This document shows positions 52,500-62,362 of a DNA stretch of 64,000 nucleotides, one piece after another. The notes beneath the pieces were generated by a model. That model searched no databases. It saw nothing but the letters and a program-made list of their open reading frames with translations, and was not told the DNA's origin. The stretch is from Novosphingobium sp. PP1Y (GTDB lineage: Bacteria > Pseudomonadota > Alphaproteobacteria > Sphingomonadales > Sphingomonadaceae). The stretch spans positions 3,113,001 through 3,177,000 of the forward strand of contig NC_015580.1 of the NCBI RefSeq assembly GCF_000253255.1, read 5' to 3'. How positions within the stretch are numbered: position 1 is the stretch's first letter; every line of letters starts with the position of its first letter. A program made the position numbers and the translations under genes.

Positions 52500-54287
52500 T
52501 TGACTAAACTTGCCAAGGCAGGATGGATCGCCGGACTCGCCATCGCGTGCACCGCGACCGTGGCGACCGCTCCTGCATATGCGAACAGTGCCGCCGTCGA
52601 CTATTTCCGCACCCGCGCGGACCGCACTGCCGTGCCTTCGCTGCTGAGCCAGGATGATCGCGCCTATTACAAGCAGGTGTTCGACGCGATCGACGCCAAG
52701 AACTGGTCCAAGGTCCAGCAGATGCTGGCCGAGCGGCCCGACGGCCCGCTGCACCAGCAGGCCCGCGCGGAATACTATCTTGCCGCCGGTTCGCCCAAGA
52801 TCGAGCTGCCCGACCTGCAGGACTGGCTGGCCAAGGGCACGCAGCTTCCCGGCGCCGACCAGATTTCCCGCCTTGCCCTGAAGCGCGGGGCGGAGGCGAT
52901 TCCCGACCTGCCGACCGAGCAGCAGTTCGCCCGCCTGCCCTCGATGCCCAAGCGCACCCGTCCCTCCTCGATCAACGACGGCACGATGCCCGAGGCAATT
53001 TCTTCCGGCATCCTCGACCGCATCAAGAACGACGACCCGATGGGCGCGCGAGTCCTGCTCGACGGGATCGACGCCGGGCTGAGCAATTCGGCGCGCGCCG
53101 AGTGGCGCCAGCGCGTCGCCTGGAGCTTCTTTATCGAGAACCAGGACGCCTCGGCCTACCAGATGGCGCAGTTGGCAACCCTCGGTACCGGCCCCTGGGT
53201 TGGCGAGGCATGGTGGACGGCAGGCCTCGCCGCATGGCGCCTGGGCGATTGCGATGCCGCCGGCGACGCCTTTGCCAAGGCCGCGAAAACGTCCGAGAAC
53301 GCGGAACTGACTTCTGCATCCTATTACTGGCAGAGCCGCGCCCTCGTGCGCTGCCGCCGCCCGGACCTCGCCGCAGAACCCCTGCGCATGGCGGCCAAGC
53401 GCGACGAGACGCTTTACGGCATGTTGGCGAGCGAACAGCTCGGCGTGCACTTGCCCGAACAGCATGCAGGTGCGGACTTTACCCAGGCCGACTGGCAATC
53501 GCTGCGCAACAACACCAATGTGCGCGCGGCCGTGGAACTCGCCGAGATCGGCGAGGACGGCCTTGCCGACGAAGTGCTGCGCCATCAGGCCCGCATCGGC
53601 GATCCCGGCCAGTACGAACCGCTCTCACGCCTCGCCCGCGACCTTGGTCTGCCTTCGACGCAATTGTGGATGGCCTACAATGCCCCGCGCGGCGGCAAGC
53701 CCGAACCGGCGACCCGTTTCCCCACTCCCAAGTGGACGCCCATCGGCGGCTGGAAAGTCGATCCGGCGCTGGTCTATGCCCATGCGCTCCAGGAATCCAT
53801 CTTCCAGGCCAGCGTCGTCAGCCCCGCCGGTGCGCGCGGCCTGATGCAGATCATGCCTTCCGCCGCACGCGATCATGCCTCGGACATCGGCGTGTCGGGA
53901 TCGGCCAGCGACCTCAACAAGCCCGAGATCAATCTCGCCTTCGGCCAGCGGCACCTCGAAATGCTGAAGAGTGCGTCGGGAACGCAGGGCCTGCTACCCA
54001 AGGTCATGGCGGCCTATAACGCCGGTCTCGCTCCGGTCACGCGCTGGAATACCGAGATCAATGACAACGGCGATCCGCTGCTCTGGATGGAATCGATCCC
54101 TTACTGGGAAACCCGCGGGTACGTGAACATTGTCCTGCGCAATTACTGGATGTACGAGCGCCAGGCGGGCGGCGTTTCGGAAAGCCGGGTGGCGCTTGCC
54201 CAGGACATGTGGCCGACTTTCCCGGAACTGGCCGGATCGAAGGGCGTACGCATGGCAGCGAACGGAGCGATCTTGCGTGGCCATTGA
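52500..54287 (+). CDS. soluble lytic murein transglycosylase
   Basis: A 595-residue periplasmic enzyme that cleaves peptidoglycan glycan strands. A signal peptide ends near AYANSAAVDYF. A long helical superhelix domain follows (residues about 40-410), with a repeat-like AEYYLAAGSP and SYYWQSRALVR. The C-terminal SLT domain has the catalytic glutamate in ALQESIFQASVVSPAGARGL followed by MQIMP, and AAYNAG and the ENIR-like RNYWMYE segment. I prefer TTG 52500, preceded by GGGGAAG; GTG 52473 is an alternative. It overlaps moaB by 11 nt. Confidence 0.9.
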   Translation: MTKLAKAGWIAGLAIACTATVATAPAYANSAAVDYFRTRADRTAVPSLLSQDDRAYYKQVFDAIDAKNWSKVQQMLAERPDGPLHQQARAEYYLAAGSPKIELPDLQDWLAKGTQLPGADQISRLALKRGAEAIPDLPTEQQFARLPSMPKRTRPSSINDGTMPEAISSGILDRIKNDDPMGARVLLDGIDAGLSNSARAEWRQRVAWSFFIENQDASAYQMAQLATLGTGPWVGEAWWTAGLAAWRLGDCDAAGDAFAKAAKTSENAELTSASYYWQSRALVRCRRPDLAAEPLRMAAKRDETLYGMLASEQLGVHLPEQHAGADFTQADWQSLRNNTNVRAAVELAEIGEDGLADEVLRHQARIGDPGQYEPLSRLARDLGLPSTQLWMAYNAPRGGKPEPATRFPTPKWTPIGGWKVDPALVYAHALQESIFQASVVSPAGARGLMQIMPSAARDHASDIGVSGSASDLNKPEINLAFGQRHLEMLKSASGTQGLLPKVMAAYNAGLAPVTRWNTEINDNGDPLLWMESIPYWETRGYVNIVLRNYWMYERQAGGVSESRVALAQDMWPTFPELAGSKGVRMAANGAILRGH

Positions 54288-54804
54288 CCCCGACCGGACT
54301 TTCAAGCCGATCAACATTGCCCTTCTGACAGTATCCGACACCCGAGGCCCCGAGGACGATACCTCGGGCGACATTCTCGAGCAGCGGATCCGGGAAGCGG
54401 GCCACAAGCTTGTCGAGCGGGCGATCGAACGCGACGATGCGGTGCGAATCGCCAACCGGCTGAACAACTGGGTCGACGACCGCGCCATAGACGCCATCAT
54501 CTCGACCGGCGGCACCGGCCTTACCGGCCGCGACGTCACGCCCGAGGCACTCGACAAGATCAAAGACAAGGAAATCCCCGGCTTCGGAGAGCTGTTTCGC
54601 TGGCTGTCCTACAAGACCATCGGCACCTCGACCGTGCAGAGCCGCGCAATTGCCGTCGTTGCGCGCGGGACCTACATCTTCGCCCTACCCGGCTCCAATG
54701 GCGCGGTGAAGGACGGTTGGGACGGCATTCTTGCCGAGCAGCTCGACAGCCGCAACCGGCCCTGCAACTTCGTCGAACTCATGCCGCGTCTGCGCGAAGT
54801 CTGA
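54277..54804 (+). CDS. moaB: molybdenum cofactor biosynthesis protein B
   Basis: A 175-residue MogA/MoaB-fold protein acting in molybdopterin adenylylation or an accessory step. Conserved blocks are INIALLTVSDTRGPEDDTSG, DAIISTGGTGLTGRDVTPEAL, and FALPGSNGAVKDGWDGILAEQLD. I use GTG 54277, which lies inside the end of the transglycosylase gene and has GGAG 9 nt before it; no other start gives the family N-terminus. No other molybdenum genes are in the window. Confidence 0.9.
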   Translation: MAIDPDRTFKPINIALLTVSDTRGPEDDTSGDILEQRIREAGHKLVERAIERDDAVRIANRLNNWVDDRAIDAIISTGGTGLTGRDVTPEALDKIKDKEIPGFGELFRWLSYKTIGTSTVQSRAIAVVARGTYIFALPGSNGAVKDGWDGILAEQLDSRNRPCNFVELMPRLREV

Positions 54805-54915
54805 CCGGCCAAGAGATCGGCACGGCGTCATTCGCCACCTCGTCCTTGTGCGAGTAGGCCGACCAAGCGCGTCCCCCTAGCCTCGCTCCCGACAAGACAT
54901 TGGGAGAAAAGTGCT

Positions 54916-56121
54916 ATGGCGACTGTGGCGGCGAACCGCCCTGACCATGTTCCTGCGGACCGGGTCGTCGATTTCGACATCTTCGCCCCGCCCGGCTCCG
55001 AAGAGGACTACTTCGCGGCATGGGCCTCGGTGCGCGGCGACCATGCCCTGGTCTGGACAACGGCCAATGGCGGGCACTGGATCGCCGCCGACGGCGAGAC
55101 GACGCGCAAGCTCTGGAACGACGCAGAGAACCTGTCGAACGAGGCGCTGGCGGTAACGCCCGGGCTCGGCGAAGCGATGAACTTCATCCCGCTCCAGCAG
55201 GACGCCCCCGAACACAAGCCGTTCCGCATGGCCGTAATGAAAGGCTTTGCGAACAATCACGTCGTCGCGATGGAACCGCTGATCCGCGAGGTCGCGCGTG
55301 AACTGACCGCGCAGATCACCCCGCACGGCGAGTGCGAATTCATGGAGGAATACGCCGAAGTCCTGCCAATTCACATCTTCCTCACGCTGATCGACGTGCC
55401 GACGCAGGACCGCCTGCGCCTGCGTCCATTGGGCCAGCAGCTTACCCGGCCCGACGGCTCGATGACGGTCGAGCAGCTGCGCGATGCCGCCGACGACTAC
55501 TTGCGCCCCTATATCGAGGAACGACTACGCAAACCCGGGCAGGACCTGTTCAGTCGCATCCTCTCCATTCCCATCGAGGGCCGCGAATGGACCTTCGACG
55601 AGGCGCAGCGCATGTGCCGCAACCTGCTTTTCGGCGGGCTCGACACGGTGGTATCGATGTTTGGCAACATTGCCCTGCATCTCGCGCGCTATCCCGAGGA
55701 CCAAAACCTGCTGCGCAATCGTCCCGAGCTTATTCCGCAAGCTGCGGACGAACTGATGCGCCGCTATCCGATGGTCTCGGTGACCCGCAATCTCGTGAGG
55801 GACGTCGAGATCGACGGCATCACCCTCAGGTCAGGCGATCTCGTCTACCTCAACAGTTCGATCCACAACCTCGACACCGCTTGCTTCGACAATCCCCACA
55901 AGGTCGATTTCGAGCGCAATCTGTCGCCCGTGCGCCACACCACCATGGGCGTTGGGCCACACCGCTGCGTTGGCGCCGGGCTCGCCCGGTTGGAGGCAAT
56001 CCTGTTCATCGAGGAATGGCTCAAGGGCATTCCGTCGTTCCGGGTCAAGCCCGGTTCGCCGCCGCGATATCGCGCCGGCAATGTCGGGGCGCTCACCGAG
56101 CTAAGGCTGGAATGGGACTGA
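54916..56121 (+). CDS. cytochrome P450, CYP101-like
   Basis: A 401-residue bacterial class I P450. The I helix LLFGGLDTVVSMF near residue 240 resembles P450cam and keeps the proton-delivery Asp-Thr. The K-helix ExxR is DELMRRYP near 280, and the haem thiolate cysteine is in MGVGPHRCVGAGLAR near 351. The family is typical of Novosphingobium, where CYP101-type enzymes oxidise terpenoids such as camphor or ionone. No ferredoxin or reductase gene is adjacent, so it relies on partners elsewhere. A good GGGAGAAAAG ribosome site precedes the ATG. The substrate is unknown. Confidence 0.9.
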   Translation: MATVAANRPDHVPADRVVDFDIFAPPGSEEDYFAAWASVRGDHALVWTTANGGHWIAADGETTRKLWNDAENLSNEALAVTPGLGEAMNFIPLQQDAPEHKPFRMAVMKGFANNHVVAMEPLIREVARELTAQITPHGECEFMEEYAEVLPIHIFLTLIDVPTQDRLRLRPLGQQLTRPDGSMTVEQLRDAADDYLRPYIEERLRKPGQDLFSRILSIPIEGREWTFDEAQRMCRNLLFGGLDTVVSMFGNIALHLARYPEDQNLLRNRPELIPQAADELMRRYPMVSVTRNLVRDVEIDGITLRSGDLVYLNSSIHNLDTACFDNPHKVDFERNLSPVRHTTMGVGPHRCVGAGLARLEAILFIEEWLKGIPSFRVKPGSPPRYRAGNVGALTELRLEWD

Positions 56122-56126
56122 CCTGT

Positions 56127-56969
56127 TCAGGCGAACAGCGGTAGCTCGGCGACTTCCTCGTCGGTCAGGTCGATACGAAACAGGTCGCGCAGCAGCCGCG
56201 CGTAGTCTCGCGGATCGTCGATCGTGCGCGTTTCGCTCTTCCCGTCACGATAGACAGCCAGCTGCCTTTCGCTGAGCGCCGCGAAACCTCCCGGCAGGAC
56301 GATGCTGGCGATATGCAGCGAAGTGAAGCGCGTATCGGGCCGCGTCGAAGTCCAGTGATTGCCCATCTCCAGGTCATCGGGAGCGACTTGCGTGAGATCG
56401 AAGGCGTACTGCGGCTGCCAGTCCCCGTGCGGTGCACTGCGGCCATCGGTCGCGCTTACCGGCCCGGCGCGCTCCAGCCGCCATTCGCCCAGCAGCGAAC
56501 CCGGCTCGTCCACGCGAAGCAGGCGGTGGCGTGCGCCGTCAGACGTCCCCACTTCCGCGCCGTGTTCCAGCGGCAGGGGCGGCACGAAGCTGCCACCGAA
56601 GCCCGCATCCGCGATCCATGGTTTTCCATCCACTTGCGCAAGCAGCAGCGTATGGGTGCGCGGCGGCGCGACTCCCTCGGGAATGCCAAGCAGGACGCGC
56701 GCCAGCAGAGGGCGATTTTCGAAGCCGAGGAGCGTGAGCATATCGGCATAGAGGCGGTTCTGCTCGAAGCAGTATCCGCCCCGCTCACGCACCACGAGCT
56801 TGTCGAACACCGAAGCGCTGTCGATGCGAATGCCGCGGCCCAAGCGGATATCGAGATTTTCGAAACCGATGGCGCGCCTGTGGGCGAGCTGCAACTGGGC
56901 CAGCCCGCCCGGATCGAGGGTGGGCGCTTCGCTCAGGCCGATGCGGCCAAGGTACTGTTCGAGTTCCAT
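56127..56969 (-). CDS. arylamine N-acetyltransferase
   Basis: A 280-residue acetyl-CoA-dependent enzyme that acetylates aromatic amines and hydrazines. The catalytic triad is Cys67 in RERGGYCFEQN, His106 in PPRTHTLLL and Asp121 in WIADAGFGG. The RIGLSEAPTLDPGGLAQLQL and GFENLDIRLG blocks are typical. I use ATG 56969 where the family N-terminus begins. It converges on the P450 gene and ends 5 nt from it. It follows pgm by 140 nt on the same strand. A detoxification role is inferred. Confidence 0.93.
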   Translation of the reverse strand: MELEQYLGRIGLSEAPTLDPGGLAQLQLAHRRAIGFENLDIRLGRGIRIDSASVFDKLVVRERGGYCFEQNRLYADMLTLLGFENRPLLARVLLGIPEGVAPPRTHTLLLAQVDGKPWIADAGFGGSFVPPLPLEHGAEVGTSDGARHRLLRVDEPGSLLGEWRLERAGPVSATDGRSAPHGDWQPQYAFDLTQVAPDDLEMGNHWTSTRPDTRFTSLHIASIVLPGGFAALSERQLAVYRDGKSETRTIDDPRDYARLLRDLFRIDLTDEEVAELPLFA

Positions 56970-57109
56970 TCCCGGCGGAATGGCATGTTCACGCCGGTTC
57001 GGGCAAGCCTGTGGATAACTCCGGGATAACCGGTGCATGGACAGGGGAAATGCTGTGCGCAGACCGGGGACATTGCCATGGCCCCGCCCCTACCCTTGGG
57101 TGCTGCCCG

Positions 57110-58744
57110 TCAGGTAATGACGTCTGGCGCGATACGACCGGTATGGCGCGCAATCCCGGCGATCGCATCGGCTGCCGCGATCTGCTCCGCCAACATCGCC
57201 CCGGTATCCTCGTCCAGCCGGCCGCCTGCCGGTTCATACCGTTCGAGATAGACGCGCAAGGTGGCACCTTGCGTACCGGTGCCGGAAAGACGGAAAACGA
57301 TGCGCGAGCCATCCTCGAACAGCACCCGAATGCCCTGATTCTCGCTGACCGAGCCGTCAACCGGATCGGTGTAGGAGAAACTGTCGGCGAGCTTCACGCG
57401 CAGCGCGCCAACGGAGCGGCCCGCAAGAGAATCCAGACTGTTCCTGAGACCTGCCATCAGGGCATCGGCGCCGTCCTTGTCGATCCCCTCATAATCGTGA
57501 CGGGCATAGTAATTGCGGCCGAACCGGGCCCAGTGTTCGCGGGCCAGCTGATCCACGGGGATCTGCCTTACCGCCAGGATGTTGAGCCACAGGAGCACGG
57601 CCCAAAGACCGTCCTTCTCGCGCACATGGTCCGAACCTGTACCGGCGCTTTCCTCGCCGCAGATCGTCACCTTGCCGGCATCGAGCAGGTTTCCGAAGAA
57701 CTTCCAGCCCGTCGGCGTCTCGAAACACGGTACACCCAGCTCTTCGGCCACGCGGTCGGCAGCAGCGCTGGTCGGCATCGAACGGGCAATTCCGGCCAGG
57801 CGCCCCTTATAGGCCGGCGCAATCTCTATGTTGGCCGCCAGCATGGCCAGCGAATCCGAGGGCGTGATGAAGCGCCCGCGCCCGATGATCAGGTTGCGGT
57901 CTCCGTCACCGTCGGAGGCAGCCCCGATGTCCGGCGCGTCCTCACCCATCATCAGATCGTGGAGTTCCCGGGCGTGGATGAGATTGGGGTCCGGATGATG
58001 ACCGCCGAAATCCTCAAGCGGCGTGCCGTTGACGACCGTGCCCTTCGCAAAACCCAGACGGTTCTCAAGGATCTCGACGGCATAGGGGCCGGTCACCGCG
58101 CTCATCGCGTCGAAGCGCATGGTGAACCCGCCAGCAACAGCCTTTCGGATCGCGGCAAAGTCGAACAGCTCTTCCATGAGGTCCGCATAGTCGGCGACCG
58201 GGTCGATCACGCTGACCGTCATCGCTCCCACTTCGACGTCGCCGATCCGGTCGAGATCGACGTCCCGGGCTTCCACGGTAAGCCAGCGGTCGATCTCCAG
58301 CGTGCGGGCGTGGATCGCCCTCGTCACGCCCTCGGGCGCGGGACCGCCGTTGGCGATGTTGTACTTGATGCCGAAATCCTCGTCGGGACCGCCAGGGTTG
58401 TGGCTGGCCGACAGGACCAGTCCGCCACTGGCCTTGTACTTGCGGATCACATGGCTGGCCGCCGGGGTCGAGAGAATGCCGCCGCGCCCCACGAGCACGC
58501 GGCCATAGCCGTTCGCCGCCGCCATGCGGATCGCCTGCTGGATAACGGTACGGTTATGAAAACGTCCATCCCCGCCGATAACCAGGGTCGCCCCCCGCTC
58601 ACGCGTCACGGAATCGAAAACGGACTGGATGAAGTTCTCGGCGTAGTTCGCTTGCTGGAACACCTTCACCTTCTTGCGCAGGCCGGACGTGCCGGGGGCC
58701 TGTCCATCGAAAGGCTGGGTTTGAACCGTGACGATCTGGGTCAA
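57110..58744 (-). CDS. pgm: phosphoglucomutase (alpha-D-glucose 1-phosphate type)
   Basis: A 544-residue phosphohexomutase converting glucose 1-phosphate and glucose 6-phosphate. The phosphoserine is in LVLSASHNPGGPDEDFGIKY near residue 118, the metal loop GAASDGDGDR near 280, the sugar loop CGEESAG near 375 and the phosphate-binding RLSGTGTQGATLRVYLE near 500. This is the Pgm rather than PgcA/ManB type. The start is TTG 58744 with GGTGGAGAC upstream. Its product links pgi in this window to glycogen or exopolysaccharide synthesis. Confidence 0.93.
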   Translation of the reverse strand: MTQIVTVQTQPFDGQAPGTSGLRKKVKVFQQANYAENFIQSVFDSVTRERGATLVIGGDGRFHNRTVIQQAIRMAAANGYGRVLVGRGGILSTPAASHVIRKYKASGGLVLSASHNPGGPDEDFGIKYNIANGGPAPEGVTRAIHARTLEIDRWLTVEARDVDLDRIGDVEVGAMTVSVIDPVADYADLMEELFDFAAIRKAVAGGFTMRFDAMSAVTGPYAVEILENRLGFAKGTVVNGTPLEDFGGHHPDPNLIHARELHDLMMGEDAPDIGAASDGDGDRNLIIGRGRFITPSDSLAMLAANIEIAPAYKGRLAGIARSMPTSAAADRVAEELGVPCFETPTGWKFFGNLLDAGKVTICGEESAGTGSDHVREKDGLWAVLLWLNILAVRQIPVDQLAREHWARFGRNYYARHDYEGIDKDGADALMAGLRNSLDSLAGRSVGALRVKLADSFSYTDPVDGSVSENQGIRVLFEDGSRIVFRLSGTGTQGATLRVYLERYEPAGGRLDEDTGAMLAEQIAAADAIAGIARHTGRIAPDVIT

Positions 58745-58947
58745 TCCGAAGTCTCCACCGGGATGAGTTGAATAGCTTGAGCCAAATAGGGATGAACCGC
58801 AGGCAGGACCGCCTGTCGGAACGACGCGTTTGCACCTGCGAACACTTTCATGGCGTTTCCCTTGAAGTCAAACGCCCGATGGGATGACGCGAGTGCGCAA
58901 TTGGCTGAAACGAGCCGGAGCATTTCTCATGCCCATCCCGCTCGGCT

Positions 58948-59496
58948 TCAGAAGACCTTGTGCAACGTTACGACGATGCCGAGCGCTACCAGCACGACAA
59001 CGACCGTGCCCCCAGTGATGATGAAGGCCTTTGCCAGGAGAGTGCGGGATGGCGCATCCCCGAAGGAAAAATCCGCCCTTTCCGGGTTTTGGGATTGCGG
59101 AAACTGTGCCCGGGCATCGACACTGACCTTGGCAGTGCCAACTTCCGGCGCGCGCTGTTGCTCATCGTCTTCGCGCAGGAGCTCCACCGGCTCCACTGAT
59201 CCAGACGCCTCTTCCTCCGGCTCGACCGCCTTTTCCTGCTCCTGCAGGTAGGCCCGATAGGCACGTGCCAGTTCTGCTCGCGGTGGTGAGCCGGTGCGGC
59301 TGCGGATGCTCTCGATGCGCTGATTGACGGCACTGACCGAAATGCCGAGTTCGAACGCAATTTCCTTGCTCGTGCGATTCTCCGCGACGTAGCCCAGGAC
59401 TTCGTGCTGCTTTGGCGTCAGGCTGGGAAACACGTCGAGCGGACGAGGCGCCGGATCGGCGCCATCATCACCCATGCCCCGCCCGGCTGATAGCAT
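58948..59496 (-). CDS. tail-anchored LuxR-type HTH protein
   Basis: A 182-residue protein with a LuxR-type helix-turn-helix at the N-terminus (LTPKQHEVLGYVAENRTSKE then IAFELGISVSAVNQRIESIR, about residues 26-70), an acidic, disordered middle (EKAVEPEEEASGS) and one hydrophobic helix at the very C-terminus (about 157-178, AFIITGGTVVVVLVALGIVV). This is an HTH domain fixed to the inner membrane by its tail. There is no receiver or autoinducer domain. The start may be ATG 59496 or ATG 59475. It lies between pgm and a 363-nt RNA-rich gap. Function unknown. Confidence 0.75.
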   Translation of the reverse strand: MLSAGRGMGDDGADPAPRPLDVFPSLTPKQHEVLGYVAENRTSKEIAFELGISVSAVNQRIESIRSRTGSPPRAELARAYRAYLQEQEKAVEPEEEASGSVEPVELLREDDEQQRAPEVGTAKVSVDARAQFPQSQNPERADFSFGDAPSRTLLAKAFIITGGTVVVVLVALGIVVTLHKVF

Positions 59497-59515
59497 TGTT
59501 CATTTATAAACCCCA

Positions 59516-59537
59516 GTGTCGCACCGACACCCTTTTT
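59516..59537 (+). terminator. orphan intrinsic-terminator-like hairpin
   Basis: GTGTCG and CGACAC pair around the loop CAC and are followed by CCTTTTT on the plus strand. No plus-strand gene lies just upstream; the preceding gene is on the minus strand. It could end an antisense or small RNA. Confidence 0.45.
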
Positions 59538-59704
59538 CGGCACTTAACTTGTTGCATTATAAGGCTGACTTTGACTTTCTAGCAAGCCGCAGAGACGAAA
59601 AAATGTCCGAGGCAGTATCGCTTCTGGCCGACCTCGTAACATCCCTTATATTCGCGGACGGGACGAAAGATGGGCACCGGGCGGCACGCGGCTATATCTC
59701 GATC

Positions 59705-59743
59705 GCGCGATAGCGTTCCCGCGACCAGGCCGCGCTATCGCGC
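59705..59743. other. 11-bp stem-loop upstream of purB
   Basis: GCGCGATAGCG and CGCTATCGCGC form a perfect 11-bp stem with a 17-nt loop, 117 nt before the purB start. There is no U tract. A leader structure or a small RNA domain is possible. Confidence 0.5.
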
Positions 59744-59859
59744 AGGGCCGGCCGGCGAAGATCCGACAACGGCTTTTGCGTTTCAGTCTTACCCGCCCTT
59801 GCCTTTCGCGCGCCCTGCCCCTAGCGGCACACGCGCGTCAGGTCTGAAGGAGTCGAACC

Positions 59860-61173
<1,314 letters not shown>

Positions 61174-61250
61174 GCCTTTTGCCCGGTCTTCCAATGCCCT
61201 GATTTCACGCCTAGCATCGTGAAAATCCCGAAGGGAGCACAGGAGGAAAA

Positions 61251-61601
61251 ATGCAGGTCATACGCACCGTCCTGTGGATCGCGCTCACGGCGATCCTCGT
61301 GGCGTTCATTGCCATGAACTGGACCAAGGTTCCCGTGAACTTCTGGCCGCTCGACGATGGCAACTACGTCCACTTCGAATGGCCGGTGGGCGTCGTCGCC
61401 CTGCTGTTCTTCCTCCTGGGCATGCTTCCGGTATGGCTCTATCTGCGTGCCGTGCGCTGGCGCCTGACCCGCCGCATCGCCTCGCTGGAGAACTCGATCC
61501 GGGCAAGCTCGATGCCGTCCATGACTTCGCAGCCCGGCGATACCCCACTGGCTGTCGATCCACTCGATACGTCAACGCCCACCCCCTCTCCGGAAGCCTG
61601 A
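61251..61601 (+). CDS. LapA-domain (DUF1049) membrane protein
   Basis: A 116-residue protein with two membrane helices (LWIALTAILVAFIAMN and PVGVVALLFFLLGMLPVWLY) separated by a short loop, then a cytoplasmic basic helix (RWRLTRRIASLENSI) and a proline/threonine-rich tail. This is the LapA/DUF1049 architecture, linked in other bacteria to lipopolysaccharide assembly. An AGGAGGAAAA ribosome site precedes ATG. It stops 2 nt before the pyrF start, so the genes are probably coupled, as in other alphaproteobacteria. Confidence 0.85.
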   Translation: MQVIRTVLWIALTAILVAFIAMNWTKVPVNFWPLDDGNYVHFEWPVGVVALLFFLLGMLPVWLYLRAVRWRLTRRIASLENSIRASSMPSMTSQPGDTPLAVDPLDTSTPTPSPEA

Positions 61602-61603
61602 GA

Positions 61604-62284
61604 ATGAGCAACAACCCCATCTATCTCGCCCTCGACGTGCCCCGCCTCGATGCAGCGGAAGCGCTGGCGCGCAAGGTCGCGGGCCACGTCGGCGGGATCA
61701 AGCTGGGGCTCGAATTCTTCTGCGCGCACGGGCATCACGGCGTGCATGAGCTGCACAAGCTCGGCCTGCCGATCTTTCTCGACCTCAAGCTGCACGACAT
61801 TCCCAATACGGTAGCCGCCGCGATGCAGGCGATCCACGTGCTGGAACCGGCGATCGTCACCGTTCACGCCGCCGGCGGCCGGGCGATGATGGAAGACGCC
61901 AAGGCCGCTGCCGGAGAGAACTGCAAGGTCGTAGCCGTCACCGTGCTCACCAGCCTCGACGATGACGACCTGACCGCGATCGGCGTCCAGTCCGACCCCG
62001 CCGAACAGGCCCTGCGCCTTGCCGATCTGGCCCATTCGGCCGGGCTCGACGGCATCGTCTGCTCCGGCCACGAAGTCGGCGCGGTGCACAAGCAGTGGAA
62101 GGACGGATACTTCGTCGTCCCCGGATTGCGCCCCGACAGCGGCAATGGCAACGGCGACCAGAAGCGCATCGTCACCCCGCGTCAGGCGCGCGACAACGGC
62201 GCCAGCGTGCTGGTGATTGGCCGCCCGATCAGCCGCGCCGAAGACCCCCTCGCCGCTGCCCGCGCGATCGAGGGCACCCTCTGA
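61604..62284 (+). CDS. pyrF: orotidine-5'-phosphate decarboxylase
   Basis: A 226-residue TIM-barrel enzyme for the last step of UMP synthesis. The family motif FLDLKLHDIPNTV with the catalytic Asp-Lys-Asp array is near residue 65. The opening YLALDVPRLDAAEALA and the late VVPGLRPDSG and GRPISRAEDPLAAA blocks agree. Length is typical. Start is ATG 61604, 2 nt after lapA. The next gene is a SIMPL protein rather than trpF, which lies 1.3 kb further. Confidence 0.96.
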   Translation: MSNNPIYLALDVPRLDAAEALARKVAGHVGGIKLGLEFFCAHGHHGVHELHKLGLPIFLDLKLHDIPNTVAAAMQAIHVLEPAIVTVHAAGGRAMMEDAKAAAGENCKVVAVTVLTSLDDDDLTAIGVQSDPAEQALRLADLAHSAGLDGIVCSGHEVGAVHKQWKDGYFVVPGLRPDSGNGNGDQKRIVTPRQARDNGASVLVIGRPISRAEDPLAAARAIEGTL

Positions 62285-62362
62285 ATCGCCCACTCGGTTC
62301 AGCGCGCTGAAACCTCTTTCCGTCCAGACCGTTGCACGGTCACCAAGACGGAGAGATACACA

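Larger units (their letters stand above)
59497..59859. other. 363-nt intergenic region with two hairpins
   Basis: No convincing gene lies here. A plus-strand intrinsic-terminator-like element is at 59516-59537 and an 11-bp hairpin at 59705-59743. A 36-codon frame (59603-59713, starting MSEAVSLLADLVTSLIFADG) has no ribosome site and no recognisable family. The purB ribosome site GAAGGAG is at the right edge. The region may carry a small RNA or the purB leader. Confidence 0.5.

Noticed and set aside
57010..57018. Perfect DnaA box (TTATCCACA on the minus strand) between pgm and the acetyltransferase gene
   Set aside because: It is a single box without AT-rich unwinding region, clustered boxes or origin-type genes, so an origin is not supported.
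59603..59713. 36-codon frame upstream of purB
   Set aside because: No ribosome site, no family, and it runs into the 59705-59743 hairpin.
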